Shown piece after piece: positions 1-11,137 of a stretch of DNA of 64,000 nt (position 1 is the stretch's first letter; each line of letters begins with the position of its first letter). The stretch lies in NCBI GenBank assembly GCA_006535965.1, contig QEAR01000068.1, positions 1-64,000 on the forward strand, written 5' to 3'. Below the pieces are notes generated by a model, which saw only the letters and a program-made list of their open reading frames with translations, had not been told where the DNA came from and did not search any database. The stretch is from Spizellomyces sp. 'palustris' (lineage: Eukaryota > Chytridiomycota > Chytridiomycetes > Spizellomycetales > Spizellomycetaceae). Position numbers and translations under genes: made by a program.

Positions 1-433
1 GGGTAGTATCCGGTTAGAACCAACCGTTATGTATTGCATGTATACTATCCTAGTAGTAGCTTAGTCAGCTTTTCCGAGCCGGTTGTCGCCGGTTCATTCC
101 CTGGTGTAGCTAGTGCCATTTTCTGTCACCTCTACACTATCCAGCAACTCGTGCAGTGTCCCAACCAGAATACAATAATGGGGTACCACCCTGCTCAGGA
201 AACCTCAATATCTACTCTATTCTTTCACATGATATTCGCATTGTATACCAAAAGGCAGCTGTATGTGCTCAAAAGAGAGACCTCTCCAAAAAAAAAGGGG
301 GGGCAAAATGGAAAAGAGCGGAATAGGCATTCCCCAGCAAGAAAAAAGGGAAAAAAGCCTGGGGAATCGTCAAAATGTATACAGAATCAAAACCAAAAAG
401 AAAAGACAAAAAAGAATCACGCCCACATGCTCA
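1..433. other. Intergenic flank, no gene seen
   Basis: I see no supported gene here. The short open frames in this stretch run through A-rich low-complexity sequence around 280-420 and show no family resemblance. The segment lies just downstream of the histidine kinase stop codon, so part of it is probably that gene's 3' untranslated region. Confidence 0.5.
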
Positions 434-3400
434 TCATGCCTTGACCTCGGTATTACTATCTCCTTCGGTTTCACCATTCCGCAACAATCGCTGTTCTTCC
501 CTGATATCGTTGGTAACAGCAGCAACGACTTGATCTATAGGGAAAATGGTGGTAGATGCCAGTGCGGATGATTGGTTGGTGGGTTCGGCTGCAGAACCAG
601 GAGTAAGGGGCTCGGCTGCTGCCGCAACAGTATTCACTACTAAATGTCCAAAATGTTTGGCAATTTTTTCTTGAAGTTCGAGGGCCTTGAAAGGCTTTGC
701 CAGCCAGTCGTGCATACCGGCCTGTTCGCATTTGGCTCGATCGTCCGTTGTTGCAGAGGCTGTGAGTGCTATTATAACCATGGATGGTGGCGCGCGGGAT
801 ACTGTCCGCGATGATGTGTTGGTCGAAATCTCGGTTGATGGTAAAGGTGGCGTCTTACAGCGAGCCAACAGCTCTCGTGTTGTTGCCAAACCATCCAGAT
901 AGGGCATGCATATATCCATTCTGTATAAAACATGAAGCCCGTCAGCGATAACTATCCCCATCAAACAGCACAGTCGACCATGGAGCACTTACAGTATCAA
1001 ATCGTAATGCTTTCCTTCATCAAAGATCTTTTGCAGCACTTCTCGTCCATTCCATGCAATGTCTGCTTCATACCCCATTTTCTTCAGGACACTCAAAGCG
1101 ATTTGTTGGTTGACTACAGGAGCCGATATCAGAGTCACGCCTAGATACGAGTTTGTGCAACCATGACCACCACAAACTATACTCACTAGCATTATCCTCA
1201 GCCACCAGTATTTTAATCGGATACATCTTGGCCAAATCTCGGTTGATCCGCGCATTGCGCCGGGTTCTGGTCATTGCCTGGTCTCCAACCACGGTCGGGT
1301 CCTCCAACTCTGTCGCGCGTGCTTCTGGGAGAAGCGGTAATGCTGCCGCCAATGACTCTGTGCTCCCGAGTTCGCTGATTCCATGGTGAAGGCCAGGTGT
1401 TCCTGTTGCACCGGGAGGTGCAGGTTTGACACCTATGCAAAATGCAAACTTACTCCCGACTCCCTCTGAGCTCTCAACCCAAATATGTCCGCCCATCATC
1501 TGCACGAGACGAGATGAGATGGCAAGTCCCAGTCCCGTGCCAACGCCAGAACCACGCGTGACTTCATTGTCGATTTGCGAGAACGGGATGAAAAGCCGGT
1601 TGATTTTGGAACGTGGAATACCAATACCTTTTGAGAGAGGAAGAGTCAAATGGTCAAGCCTTATCACATCAAGTGCACAAAGGCAGTTAATGAGAGAACA
1701 GTTGATACTCACCAGTGTCCACGACGGTAAACAAAAGTGACACTCTCTCGTCAGCTGCCTTCATGTCCTGTTCCTGTCCCGGGTCCTGTTTCGACTCGAT
1801 AACTGTGCTCATAGTCCCAGCCGTCGCAGCATAATTAGAACGCATGCCGGCAATGGAGGACCGTCGATCTAGGGTTTGCGGAGGAGTGGGTATATGTCGT
1901 CCTTCAAATGTAGGAGAACCGCTTAGCGTCACCGCCTGCTCCTCGCAACCTTCTGATCCGGAAGGACCAAAGAGGGGGTTATCCGCAGTAAAGGTGTTGG
2001 CAAGGGGAGACGATGGGAGTTTTGTCACATTAAGTGTCACAGCACCGCGATTCGTAAACTGTAATGCATGCATTTTGTCAGTACCTATAGCACCAACAGC
2101 AGCAATCTGTACTCAAGTACCTTTAATGCATTGGATAAGAGGTTCATGACGATTTGCCGCAATCGCGTCGTGTCCCCTATAATCATGTCAGGAACAGATG
2201 GATCAACGTCCCAACGCAGCAAAAGCGCTGGTGCTGCTCCCTCAACGGATTCCACAGACTTGAATATGGTCGGCGTAGAATTTCCTGCATGCCCCTCCAC
2301 GACAATTATTCTTTTTTTCGATAGACTTGGTGACATACTCGCCAGCTGAACCGCCTCCTTTAAACATCTTCGCAACGACATGGGACGGTCCTGTAGAACA
2401 AACTTGAGATCCTCGTCCCCAATCTTTGACAAGTCGAGAATGTCGTTGATAACAGCTAGTAAATGTTCGCCGCTTGAGTTTATAAGTTCAAGTCGATTTC
2501 TCTGTTCGTCTTTCAAATCAGTTGAATCCCAAAGGATCATATCTGTGAGCCCAATAATGGCAGAAACCGGTGTTCTTATCTCGTGACTCATGTTTGCCAG
2601 GAAATGCGTTTTGGATTTCGTTGCTGCTTGCGCAGCTGCGGATTCAATTTTAAGGTGACGGAGTTCCGTTGAGCGCTCGAGTTCCTTGCTCACTCTGCAT
2701 CCAACCTCTTTCAGGACGCGAGCAGCGAGCGGGGTTGATGCTGATTCTGGCGCCATGGCATGCAGATGGAGCGAGTTCTGTACGTTAGTTCCTACGCCCA
2801 AGATGCCTATTGTGACACCACTCGCGTTTTTGAGCGCTAACAGACAGCAGGATTCGAGGTTTGCATCGGGAAATGCCTTTAAGGTGGAAGTCGGGATGAT
2901 AGATGCCAATTGGGAAGGGATAACAATCGGATCTCCTTGGTCTAAGTGCGCAAATATGTCTTTTGGGATTGGGAACACGGTTGCTGATGTATTTCGAACT
3001 CTGCAAGATTGACGAGCGATGAGTACAGAGTGGATCACATAAATGCGTGGAGCTTTGCTATTGTAACAAATTTCTCAGAGCATCGCGGGTATTCCATTGC
3101 CATGTAGGACATCTCTACTGCGCCCTGATAAGCTCTCATGTTGAGACATGCCTCACTGACGAGAATCCTCCCGTACTGCGTATGGCATGCCAATATTTTT
3201 TTGGGTGCGTCACACTGCCTTGCTTCCCTTGGAGCTACACTACGTTTTGCGACATGGCACGCCTCTGATGATAACAGATTCCCACGCTCAACTGCGCACT
3301 CTTCAGTCGCTTACCGTTCTTGGGAATAAGAAGCGATGAGAGAAAACCCCACATCTCTATTATTGCACGGTCTTTTTCCAACTTTGTAATCGTCTCTTGT

Positions 3401-3610
3401 TGAATCCAGCACTGACATCGTCTCATCGTCCTCCTCCGCCAACTGCCCGACAAAAGCAACCAATACGCCCAAACACTCGCAAAGCGTTTCTGCAAGTTCC
3501 TGAAAATAGGCCTGTCCAACGTAAGAGTACGTTCTCAGTTTGATGTGGCTGACCAGAGAGTCGTCCATGTCGTCCGAGGGGTGAATGGGAAGCGATGAAG
3601 ATGCGGGCAT
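434..3610 (-). CDS. Hybrid sensor histidine kinase (GAF-HisKA-HATPase-receiver)
   Basis: A cytosolic two-component phosphorelay sensor: it autophosphorylates on histidine and passes the phosphate to its own receiver aspartate, normally feeding a Ypd1-type phosphotransfer protein. The spliced minus-strand product begins at the ATG at 3610 and has no membrane segment. An N-terminal GAF-like region precedes an H-box with [12 protein letters not shown], an N-box with [13 protein letters not shown], a D-box VDTGIGIP and a G-box GTGLGLAIS. The receiver starts VAEDNAINQQ, has the acceptor Asp in LMDICMP, and ends with ALTA and the KPF lysine. At least five introns are needed. The junctions joining NALK to FTNRG and AEDNA to INQQ are firm. 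The first intron (about 3010-3309) is long and may hide another exon of the GAF domain. The sensed signal cannot be read from sequence. Confidence 0.9.
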
Positions 3611-4084
3611 TTTGCAGCAATGCCTCTGTGATGATGGGAAAGCGAAGCAAGGGAGAAAAGTCTCAGCGTCTCTTCCCTAGCTTCCTATCCACGTGATTTC
3701 CGGTGAAACGGCCACCTCCCATCCTCCTCGCTGTCCAACAACCGATCTGCGTCATTCCCGTCCAGTGGGACCAACTGTCTGTTGAATCAAAGGGACATGT
3801 CGTCATTTCATGGGTGGAGAATTTACCCGCATTTTGGTTTCACTATAACCATATTTGGGTCATACTCACCTATAGCTACAACCTTTATTATGTAACTCTT
3901 CGAATTAGGCTTTACCGTCATATTTCCATTTATGGTCAAATGAACAAGAAGGGAATACGACGTTGGATGTTCCGACAAAGCATTTAGAATGGGGATTGGC
4001 GATTAACATGCAAGAAATTTATTAAACAAGGAGCAGAAAAAGAAAATACATTTCAAAAAGCACACAGCAGCAACATTGTGTACA
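3611..4084. other. Intergenic: kinase promoter and RasGAP 3' end
   Basis: About 470 bp between two minus-strand genes. It should hold the promoter of the histidine kinase, including an E-box at 3690-3695, and the 3' untranslated region of the RasGAP gene. No coding signal is seen. Confidence 0.5.
3690..3695. promoter_or_regulatory. CACGTG palindrome upstream of the histidine kinase
   Basis: A perfect CACGTG E-box lies 80 bp upstream of the kinase start codon, a usual distance for a bHLH (Cbf1/Pho4/USF-type) site in a fungal promoter. Binding is inferred from the motif alone. Confidence 0.35.
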
Positions 4085-7000
4085 CTACAGTCCTCTCATG
4101 AATCCACCGCTCGGAAGCGACATGGGCATGGGCACACGCCTTCTTTCCTCTGCAGCATGCCACGAAGGTTGCTGTGTCTCCCGGTGCATCGACTCCTCGT
4201 CAAGCGGATCATGTGGACCCGTACTAGGAGACACGCACTCGATGCTTGTGGCTGAACCTTTTTTACGGAACAGATTTGTGGCCGACCGATGGGTCCGCGT
4301 TTCTTTGCTGCTGGATGTGACGGTGCCATAATGACTACTCGACGACGATGAGCCATGTCCCGGACTAAGGGGATGACTTCCAAGTGTCAGATTATCCCCA
4401 GATTTGGAATGGGAGTGCTTGGAAGAGTCTCGTCCTGTGAGAATGTTGCGAAGAGTCGTTCCAACCTTGTTGGTTCGCGCCAAGAACCCATAACCCTTCT
4501 TGGTCGGGGACTTTGCCGGTTTACTGGGAGATTTGGGTGTCTCTTGCTGAAGGGTTGGAGTAGGAGTTGCTGCAGCCGGCTGCTCTCTGTTAGTAGGTGG
4601 CGGCGGTGGTGTAGTGGTTGTCCGTGGTATTGTCCCAGTAGTTGTCAGGGTTGTGGGGCGTTGAGAACGTTGAGCAGCAGCAAGTGGCGTAGGTACCACC
4701 ATTGGGGACGGAGCATTCATATGCTCAGTTTGGGCGCGAGCAGACCCGATAGGAGTGCCTACGTCACTTCCAATACTGCCTTCACGCCTTGACCCTACCA
4801 TGCGCCCCCAGCTGATTCTCCTCTTTTGTTTCTCCTCTTGAGGGGTAACTAACGGGCTCATTGGCGCCAAAACAAAGGCATCCTCATCGTCGTCGTCCAC
4901 AGCGGCAATGGCATTAGACAAGAGTCCGTCCTGCATACTGAATGGGTACATTGTCGCCTGTGCCGCATTGGATGACACGAGATTCGATGAATTGGTGCTT
5001 CCGCTCCCAAGCCCGCGGACGAAATCTTTAATGTGGTCCACGGCTTGCGGGGTACCCACAATGGCTTTGGGTTTGCGCAGCGGGCTGGGACGTGACTGGT
5101 TGCGGGCAGAGTCGGGTACCGGTGGGATTGGAGGTGCCGGTGGGATGTGCGCAATGTCAAATTGTCCTGCCATTGACATGGGCGACGGCGCGACGAGGGT
5201 TGGCGCAGCAGAACCAACGTGCGTTGATATCACTCGTAACGCTGGTTGTGTCGATGTGACAGGTGCTGACGGTGGTGGTAGCGGGGCCAGTTGGCCTGAA
5301 CCGAGTTGGCCCGAACCGAGAGGATCTGGCATTAATCCTTCATTTCCGCCACTCCCTCGCCGCTTTGCCTCATCATCGAACAATGGATGTTCTCCGTATA
5401 CGCTCAGCCCTCTTGGCCTGGTGTACGCTTCAAACGCAGGGTCGGCTTCCTCCGTCAGGGTTGTGGCAGTGACAGGTGGCAACACTGGTAACAATTCACT
5501 TTCCCCATTGGGTCCCCTCTGACTTGCCTGCTCTTGGGCAGCAACATTGAGTTTTTCCATGATTGGAATCAAACTTGTCAACTTTGCTTTCTTTTCCACA
5601 TCTTCTGGGGTGGTCACTGCCTCGATGCTCGCTTTAATGTCATCCCATTTTTCGCTAATGCATTGGTGCAATACAGCGCTTTCTCTCCTGAGATCTACTC
5701 GAGGTTTAGGACAGGGCGGTCGACCCATCCCGTCAGGTGGTGTTGAGACCTGCTCAATAAACCCTTTCATTGCGTCGACATGTGTGGCAATCCAGTTGTT
5801 GCTAGGCGCCATGTGAGGCTCTTTTCCCTCGAATTCGCTCAAATTGGCCAGATTTTGCAGAATCTTTGCAATTAGAGTCAACGTTCGGGCTGTAGATGCA
5901 TCGGGGTGATCATTCATAATTCCAAACAGCTTGGGAGACAAAATAGCCGGACAAAAGAACCGAAGAAAGATGAATCCGCTCACAGCAGCATACTTGATTT
6001 TGGGTTCTGAAAACTTTGTGCCGGCAGTTTGGGCCATGTCCGAAAAAACGGCAACCAGCTCGATGGGACAATTGTTAGCGGAGCGTTGAATGGCTTCCCA
6101 AAAGATTGTGACGTGATTTAAGAGGCGTTTCCAATTCCGTTTCAGTAGCTCGGTTTCTTTGCCTTGCGGAAGACGAGCAGGATCGACCTCGCAACTCTCT
6201 TTCGAGGTGTAGACACCGCGGATGAGGGATTGAAGCGTCTGATGGAGATATTCTTGACCAACCAACTTCATGTACTGATCAAGTAGTTTGGTGGCGACAG
6301 AATTACCCCGGAAAATGATGTTTGGATCATCTGCCAGCGTAACAAAGGAGATGAGCCCGATTGTGACATCCAGGCTCCAGATTGAAACACTCACCAGTAG
6401 CTACAATCTCGTCCTTCGTCAAACACTTGACGCCCTCCACATCTCTATTATGGGCAATCAGAATGTTTAAAACGGTTTTGGCAAACTCCTCTCTTTGCTG
6501 TGTTAATATCCCTCCCAGGAATCTGACACATGTCAGAGTGGGTTCTGTTACAATCTGCAAAAACTCCTCGTAAAGGGCAATGGGCAGAGATTGGTCATTG
6601 GAAAGAATGTAAGCGATTCGAACGGCTCCCACGGGAGAGTTTGCATTGTCGCTGGCTCGTGCGAATGGGCGGATTTGGTACCATTCTTCGACCTTTTTGC
6701 CAGTCTTGAGGGTGGAGAGATTGATACTCACGTAGCCTAGAATAAAGCAGCAAACGTTTTAGCTGTTCCGCAAAGTGAGAACCGAAAATAAACTAGGCCG
6801 AAACTCACCAATTTCGGAATCCTTTTGCAACTTCATTGTAGCGCCGTTGAAGAATAGTAATCTCAGCCTCGATCGACACGGCGGAATGTCGCTGAACCGA
6901 AACTCCTCTCCCCAGAAGGGACTCTCCTCATTCCGTATCCCCGTCCTCGCCTGCTTCACATCGTTGAATAGAACAACACAGTAGGGATTGATGCTCTTTC

Positions 7001-8496
7001 CAAGTCCCGTGCTGCTCGATTTGAGATCCTTGGCTTCCATAACCCACAGCCGCATGGACCGGACGTTGGTTCCGTCTTGTTTTGGTGATTCCACACCGTT
7101 GTGGCTCTTACCGTAGACTGCAGCACATTTAGGACAGCATGAGCAGAATTTGCGAAACGTCTGCATCCATTCATGCTTGTCATTGGCAGATTCTGCAATC
7201 AGGTTGTAGGTTATTCGGCCACTGTTGGAAGCCGCACCCTCCTCGCTCCAGTCCAAAATCAACTGAAAGCAGTTCGCTCGGCCAAAGTAACTGTCGTCTA
7301 GAGACCAAACCTGTCCCCTTGACAGCGTCACCACCTCTCTAGGTGACTCGGAATCTTCGTGGTCGAAACAGTATAATATCCCATCGTCCATTATAACAAA
7401 GTAATTGGTTGTCCAGCCACTGACAGTGTCCCCTCGCTTAATGTACACACGCCCAGCCTTGAGCGGGTTCAATAAACTTCGAACTGAAACAGTGTTGAAA
7501 TCCACCCGTTCTGCTCTGCCTGTGTGGTTTTGCTCAAATATAACAATGTCCTTTTGGGTATCGATACTGGACATGAGGTCTTGGACGGAGCGAAGGACGG
7601 CGCCGCGGGACTCAATGTCAATACAATCTAGAGAGGCAACATCGTTCATGGCTTTTCGTATGAGAGAGAGCCGCTTTTCCTCGTACATTCTGACTTCCTG
7701 TATATGACGACATCAAATGAACATGGTAAAGTGAACCAGAAACAGAGGCAATGACTTACGTTCTCCAACGCAGGCATCATTTGTTCATAATAAACCTGCT
7801 GAGCTGTTGAGCGCTTTTCCTCTGATTTTCTCAGTCCCTCCGCCGCAACCGATACTCTCTCAATAGCTCCTGCAGCCTTGATTTGCAGCTTCTCCAAATC
7901 CCTCTTTTTATCCGCCCTCAACTGAGCCTTACTCAAACTATCCACCATTTCGCTCGCCGCTGTCTGAGCGCTATCATACTCTTGTTTTGCCCGCCGAAAA
8001 TCGGTGTATGTGTCTTGCAACTGTCTCGTCAAGGCTCTACCCTGGTCAAGGTGTGCTTTACGCATGGCCTCCATCTCCCGGATATGTCCTTGCATTGGGT
8101 CGATCACTGTGCGTTGTAGCTGGTTGGCGACTTGGATGTGAGCTTCCGCCAGAGAGTTCAGTTGGTCAGCTGCATCAAAGACGGCAGTCCATAAACTCAT
8201 GCTCAAGAGTTGGGATCGGACTGAGGTAGGGGCACCAGGGGATTGGTGGATGGATGGGATATAAGAATGTGGACGCATGCCTTCCCAGGCCGATCGGTGG
8301 TAGCCTTGACATAGCTCCGCTGGAGTAACAGCCATATCGTTAGTACCAGAAAGTCGGAACGGCAGGATATGACGGACTCACCAAGCGCCATCCCATACTC
8401 TTGCTCGATCTCCTGTCTCCTTCTCCAGAATCCAACCAACTCCCGACACTGTCGGGTAGACTCCTCCGTAAACCCCGCAATCGTCGAAAGCGGCAT
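4085..8496 (-). CDS. F-BAR, PH, C2 and RasGAP multidomain protein
   Basis: Predicted to switch off Ras by stimulating GTP hydrolysis at curved or phosphoinositide-rich membranes. Five exons (8496-8382, 8319-7760, 7697-6809, 6736-6395, 6330-4085) join in phase to about 1,383 residues. Residues 1-265 form an F-BAR coiled-coil with the usual start (RELVGFWRRRQEIEQEYG). A PH domain follows at about 265-375 and a C2 domain at about 395-520. The GAP domain starts near 580. The arginine finger is in IIFRGNSVATK (about R643), and the second signature is FLRFFCPAILSP. The last roughly 480 residues are Pro/Ser/Thr-rich and disordered, with basic SPSKPAKSPTKK-type stretches. F-BAR is usually paired with RhoGAP, kinase or SH3 domains, so this pairing stands out. 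Domain calls are firm; the biological partner is inference. Confidence 0.92.
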
Positions 8497-9927
8497 TATC
8501 CACTAACGAAAACCAACCAAATCCAACAATTAAAGATATAGATACTACAGAATATCGAATATCAAGAAGACGCTCAAAACGGTTCCCAAAATCCTCTGCA
8601 TCCGGCCTGGGTTTCTCCCTCAAAGAACCTTCTGCGCAGTGTTACAAGGGCAGGGGAAAATATAATTCGACCCCTAAATCACTAGAGTTAGTGGCTCACG
8701 CTTAACCAGACCAAACAGCTATTCCAGCGGGGTCCCTATTCATGTGGTTCATTCGTCATGAATGCGTTGCCTATGTCCGACATCCAACCAATCTAAAAAT
8801 AGCTTTTGAGGTAGTGTGATCATCTTCTGGATTTTATCCCACTGAAGATGTAACAGCCCGGAGATATTGGATTCCCGGTTCTGACCAATGACATGGTTTT
8901 GCCACTAATTTCCAACACGAAGCAAGTGTTGCGTTAAAGATCAATGCATGGCAGCAGCGCGGTGTTCACATGAAATGCATCCCGGTGCAGTTGTAAACAC
9001 GGTGCACATCCGCATCGTCGGTGCGTAAACTCGGACCTATTGGTGACCATATATTCAGGGCTTTGTATTCCTCAATTGGATCTATATTTTGTCAACTGCA
9101 TTATCCCTAATAATTCGTAAAGTAGATCAAGAAGATTACAGATAAAATAATCAAACAAACATAGCTAGTGGACCACGGGTATGATCTAACTTGATGGAGC
9201 AGAACTAGGACTATAGCGCTCAAGTATGGGAAACGTGGCCGCATTTCGACCACAGTCGCCGAAACGGTAATGAAATGTAATGATTGTGGATTGTGTCCAA
9301 CTTTGTCATCTACTCAAAATTCCCTGCCGGGAGTGCTACTGCGCTTTTTGATCATGGCATGACATGTAACCTTCACCGTGAAGTCAAGCAGCTACGTCAT
9401 CACTTCCTTTGGCTGGCACTTCCAGTCCAACATTGTGACAGTCAACCACTTTCACCTGGGATCTACCCGCGCAAGATCGCAGGCTCGCATTAAATTATTG
9501 CTAATCAATCTAGTACATTCTGGAAATGCTTGATAGAGTGTGTACGATTGCCCTCCCGTGTACTTTACAGTCTGCTAAAGGATAAAACACAAGCAATGTC
9601 TGCGATATGTCCGCAGGAAGCAGCCCTTTCTCGCTGTTCCGGTGATAAGACTTCAAAATTATCGACAGGTTGATGAATAAATGCTGCAGAAATCCTGAAG
9701 AGCCGATGACAATCTGGGGAGCAGACGATGAGGTAAAATTCACTTGTCATGCCTAATTCGTAAGCAATGACGCGCGGCCAACAAGATTAAGCCACGTTTC
9801 AGCAACGCAAGACTGCTCACCCTTTAGACAAAGGTATAAATACGATAGGACACCTTTCACGATCTGTTGCCATATTCGACATACTTTACACCCAACACAA
9901 AACAACCACAACAACAACAACAACGAA
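8497..9927. other. Large divergent intergenic region
   Basis: About 1.4 kb between the RasGAP start and the CHCHD2-like start, so both promoters should lie here. It is AT-rich in places (9070-9160). The only open frames are about 60-77 codons, such as 9565-9750 on the minus strand, with no recognisable family or splice context. I found no tRNA-like A and B boxes. Confidence 0.45.
9835..9842 (+). promoter_or_regulatory. TATA box of the CHCHD2-like gene
   Basis: A TATAAATA element lies 86-93 bp upstream of the ATG at 9928. It is followed by an A/C-rich leader with CAACAA repeats at about 9895-9927, typical of a fungal 5' untranslated region. Confidence 0.6.
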
Positions 9928-10591
9928 ATGCCTCGCAGAAGCGGTAGTGGAAGCGGCGGCCGCGGTGGTTCAGCTCCTCGAACCTCGACACCGCCAGCAG
10001 CTCCCCGGAACAGATCTTACTCTTCCGCGCCCCCTGTTAACCCTTCTCGATCAGCACCTCCATCATCCCCCCAGCAGCCACGAGGAGAATCCATGTTGGG
10101 TCGTTTTGCCAGCACGGCTGCGGGAGTAGCTGTAGGGAGTGCAGTGGTAAGTGTCTGCGAACGGGCCTTGATTGTCGTCATGATATGTTCATTGGGTTCA
10201 ACAATTGTGAGCTAATGAATCCTTCATGTTATTATAGGGCCACACCCTTGTTTCCATGTTTGGCGGCCTGTTTCCACGATCCGCACAAGATCAAATCGCA
10301 CAACAGAATGATAACCTGCCACCCGAACAGCAACAAGCTGTGACTCAGGCCCCTCTCTCGCAACGTTTATTGGGGACTGCAACACTTTGGGGTGTTGGTG
10401 GAGGTGCATGGTGGTATAGAAACAGGCTGATTGCGCAGACTCGGAACGCGAGGGCTGCAGGTCCGAGAGTGGCAGCGGTCGTGGCAGCTGGTACGTATCA
10501 TTGAGCTTTGCTTTTCAAAGCGCACTTACTTTGAACTTACAACTATTTGTTAGGATCCGGTATCTTGGGATTGGTGAATCTGGTCAGCTAG
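9928..10591 (+). CDS. CHCHD2/Mix17-like protein lacking the CHCH domain
   Basis: Exons 9928-10146, 10238-10490 and 10554-10591 join in phase to 169 residues. The N-terminal half looks like CHCHD2/CHCHD10 (yeast Mix17): an MPRRSGS basic start, a Pro/Ala/Ser-rich linker, then the conserved stretch FASTAAGVAVGSAVGHTL. Family members act in the mitochondrial intermembrane space and end in a twin CX9C fold, but this model has no cysteine at all. In its place are a Q-rich segment and a hydrophobic tail (LLGTATLWGVGGGAWWY, then an Ala/Val/Gly-rich stretch) that could insert in a membrane. A cysteine-rich frame lies just past the stop (to about 10760) but in the wrong phase and without CX9C spacing. 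A mitochondrial role is likely; the exact function is open. Confidence 0.7.
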
Positions 10592-11137
10592 AATTGGATC
10601 ATGTTTGTCATGTTTGTGATAACGTAAAAGACTCTGTCCGAAAGAGATGTCCGAGTGCTTGGTTCGATCCACTATACAAGCTTTGTCAGAGCTGTCAAAT
10701 CATTGCAGCTCCACCTTGTAGATTATTTGTCCATTTGCCATCTGACTGTAGCAAGTCACCCTGGGGAGGCGGTTGGCTCGTTCCTTGCCTCCACTCAGCG
10801 GGTGAAGTGGTGTTCTTAGTAGAAGTTGTGAAATGACCGGTCCTACACAGTTCTAGTCTCCACGACTGCGATCTAAGTCCGAGATCAGTGACGCATAAGG
10901 GCAACTTATTCCCATTTCTCTTTGCCATTAGTAGGCAGTTGGCTGTAAGTTTTCACATGCGGTTGTTCATTGACATTGCTCAGCGAAAAAAGGCACTGGC
11001 TTTCGTGTGTATCATACTGATTTCCTCGATTGTGATCAGGGTTAGGGCCAACATATCTCCCATCCTTCGTACATATATAGACTTTTTTACCTATTTCCAG
11101 GTGTTATGCTCTGGATCTCAACGAAAGACGTGCAGAT
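10592..11137. other. Intergenic: 3' end of CHCHD2-like gene and SP-RING promoter
   Basis: About 545 bp between two plus-strand genes. A TATA-like element sits near the right end. GGTTCGATCC at 10661-10670 resembles a tRNA B-box, but no cloverleaf can be built around it. No supported gene. Confidence 0.45.
11074..11080 (+). promoter_or_regulatory. TATA-like element of the SP-RING ligase gene
   Basis: TATATAG lies 58-64 bp upstream of the ATG at 11138 and is followed by a pyrimidine-rich stretch that could hold the start site. Its position supports 11138 as the initiation codon. Confidence 0.45.

Noticed and set aside
10661-10670. GGTTCGATCC resembling a tRNA B-box
   Set aside because: No matching A-box, acceptor stem or anticodon arm can be folded around it.
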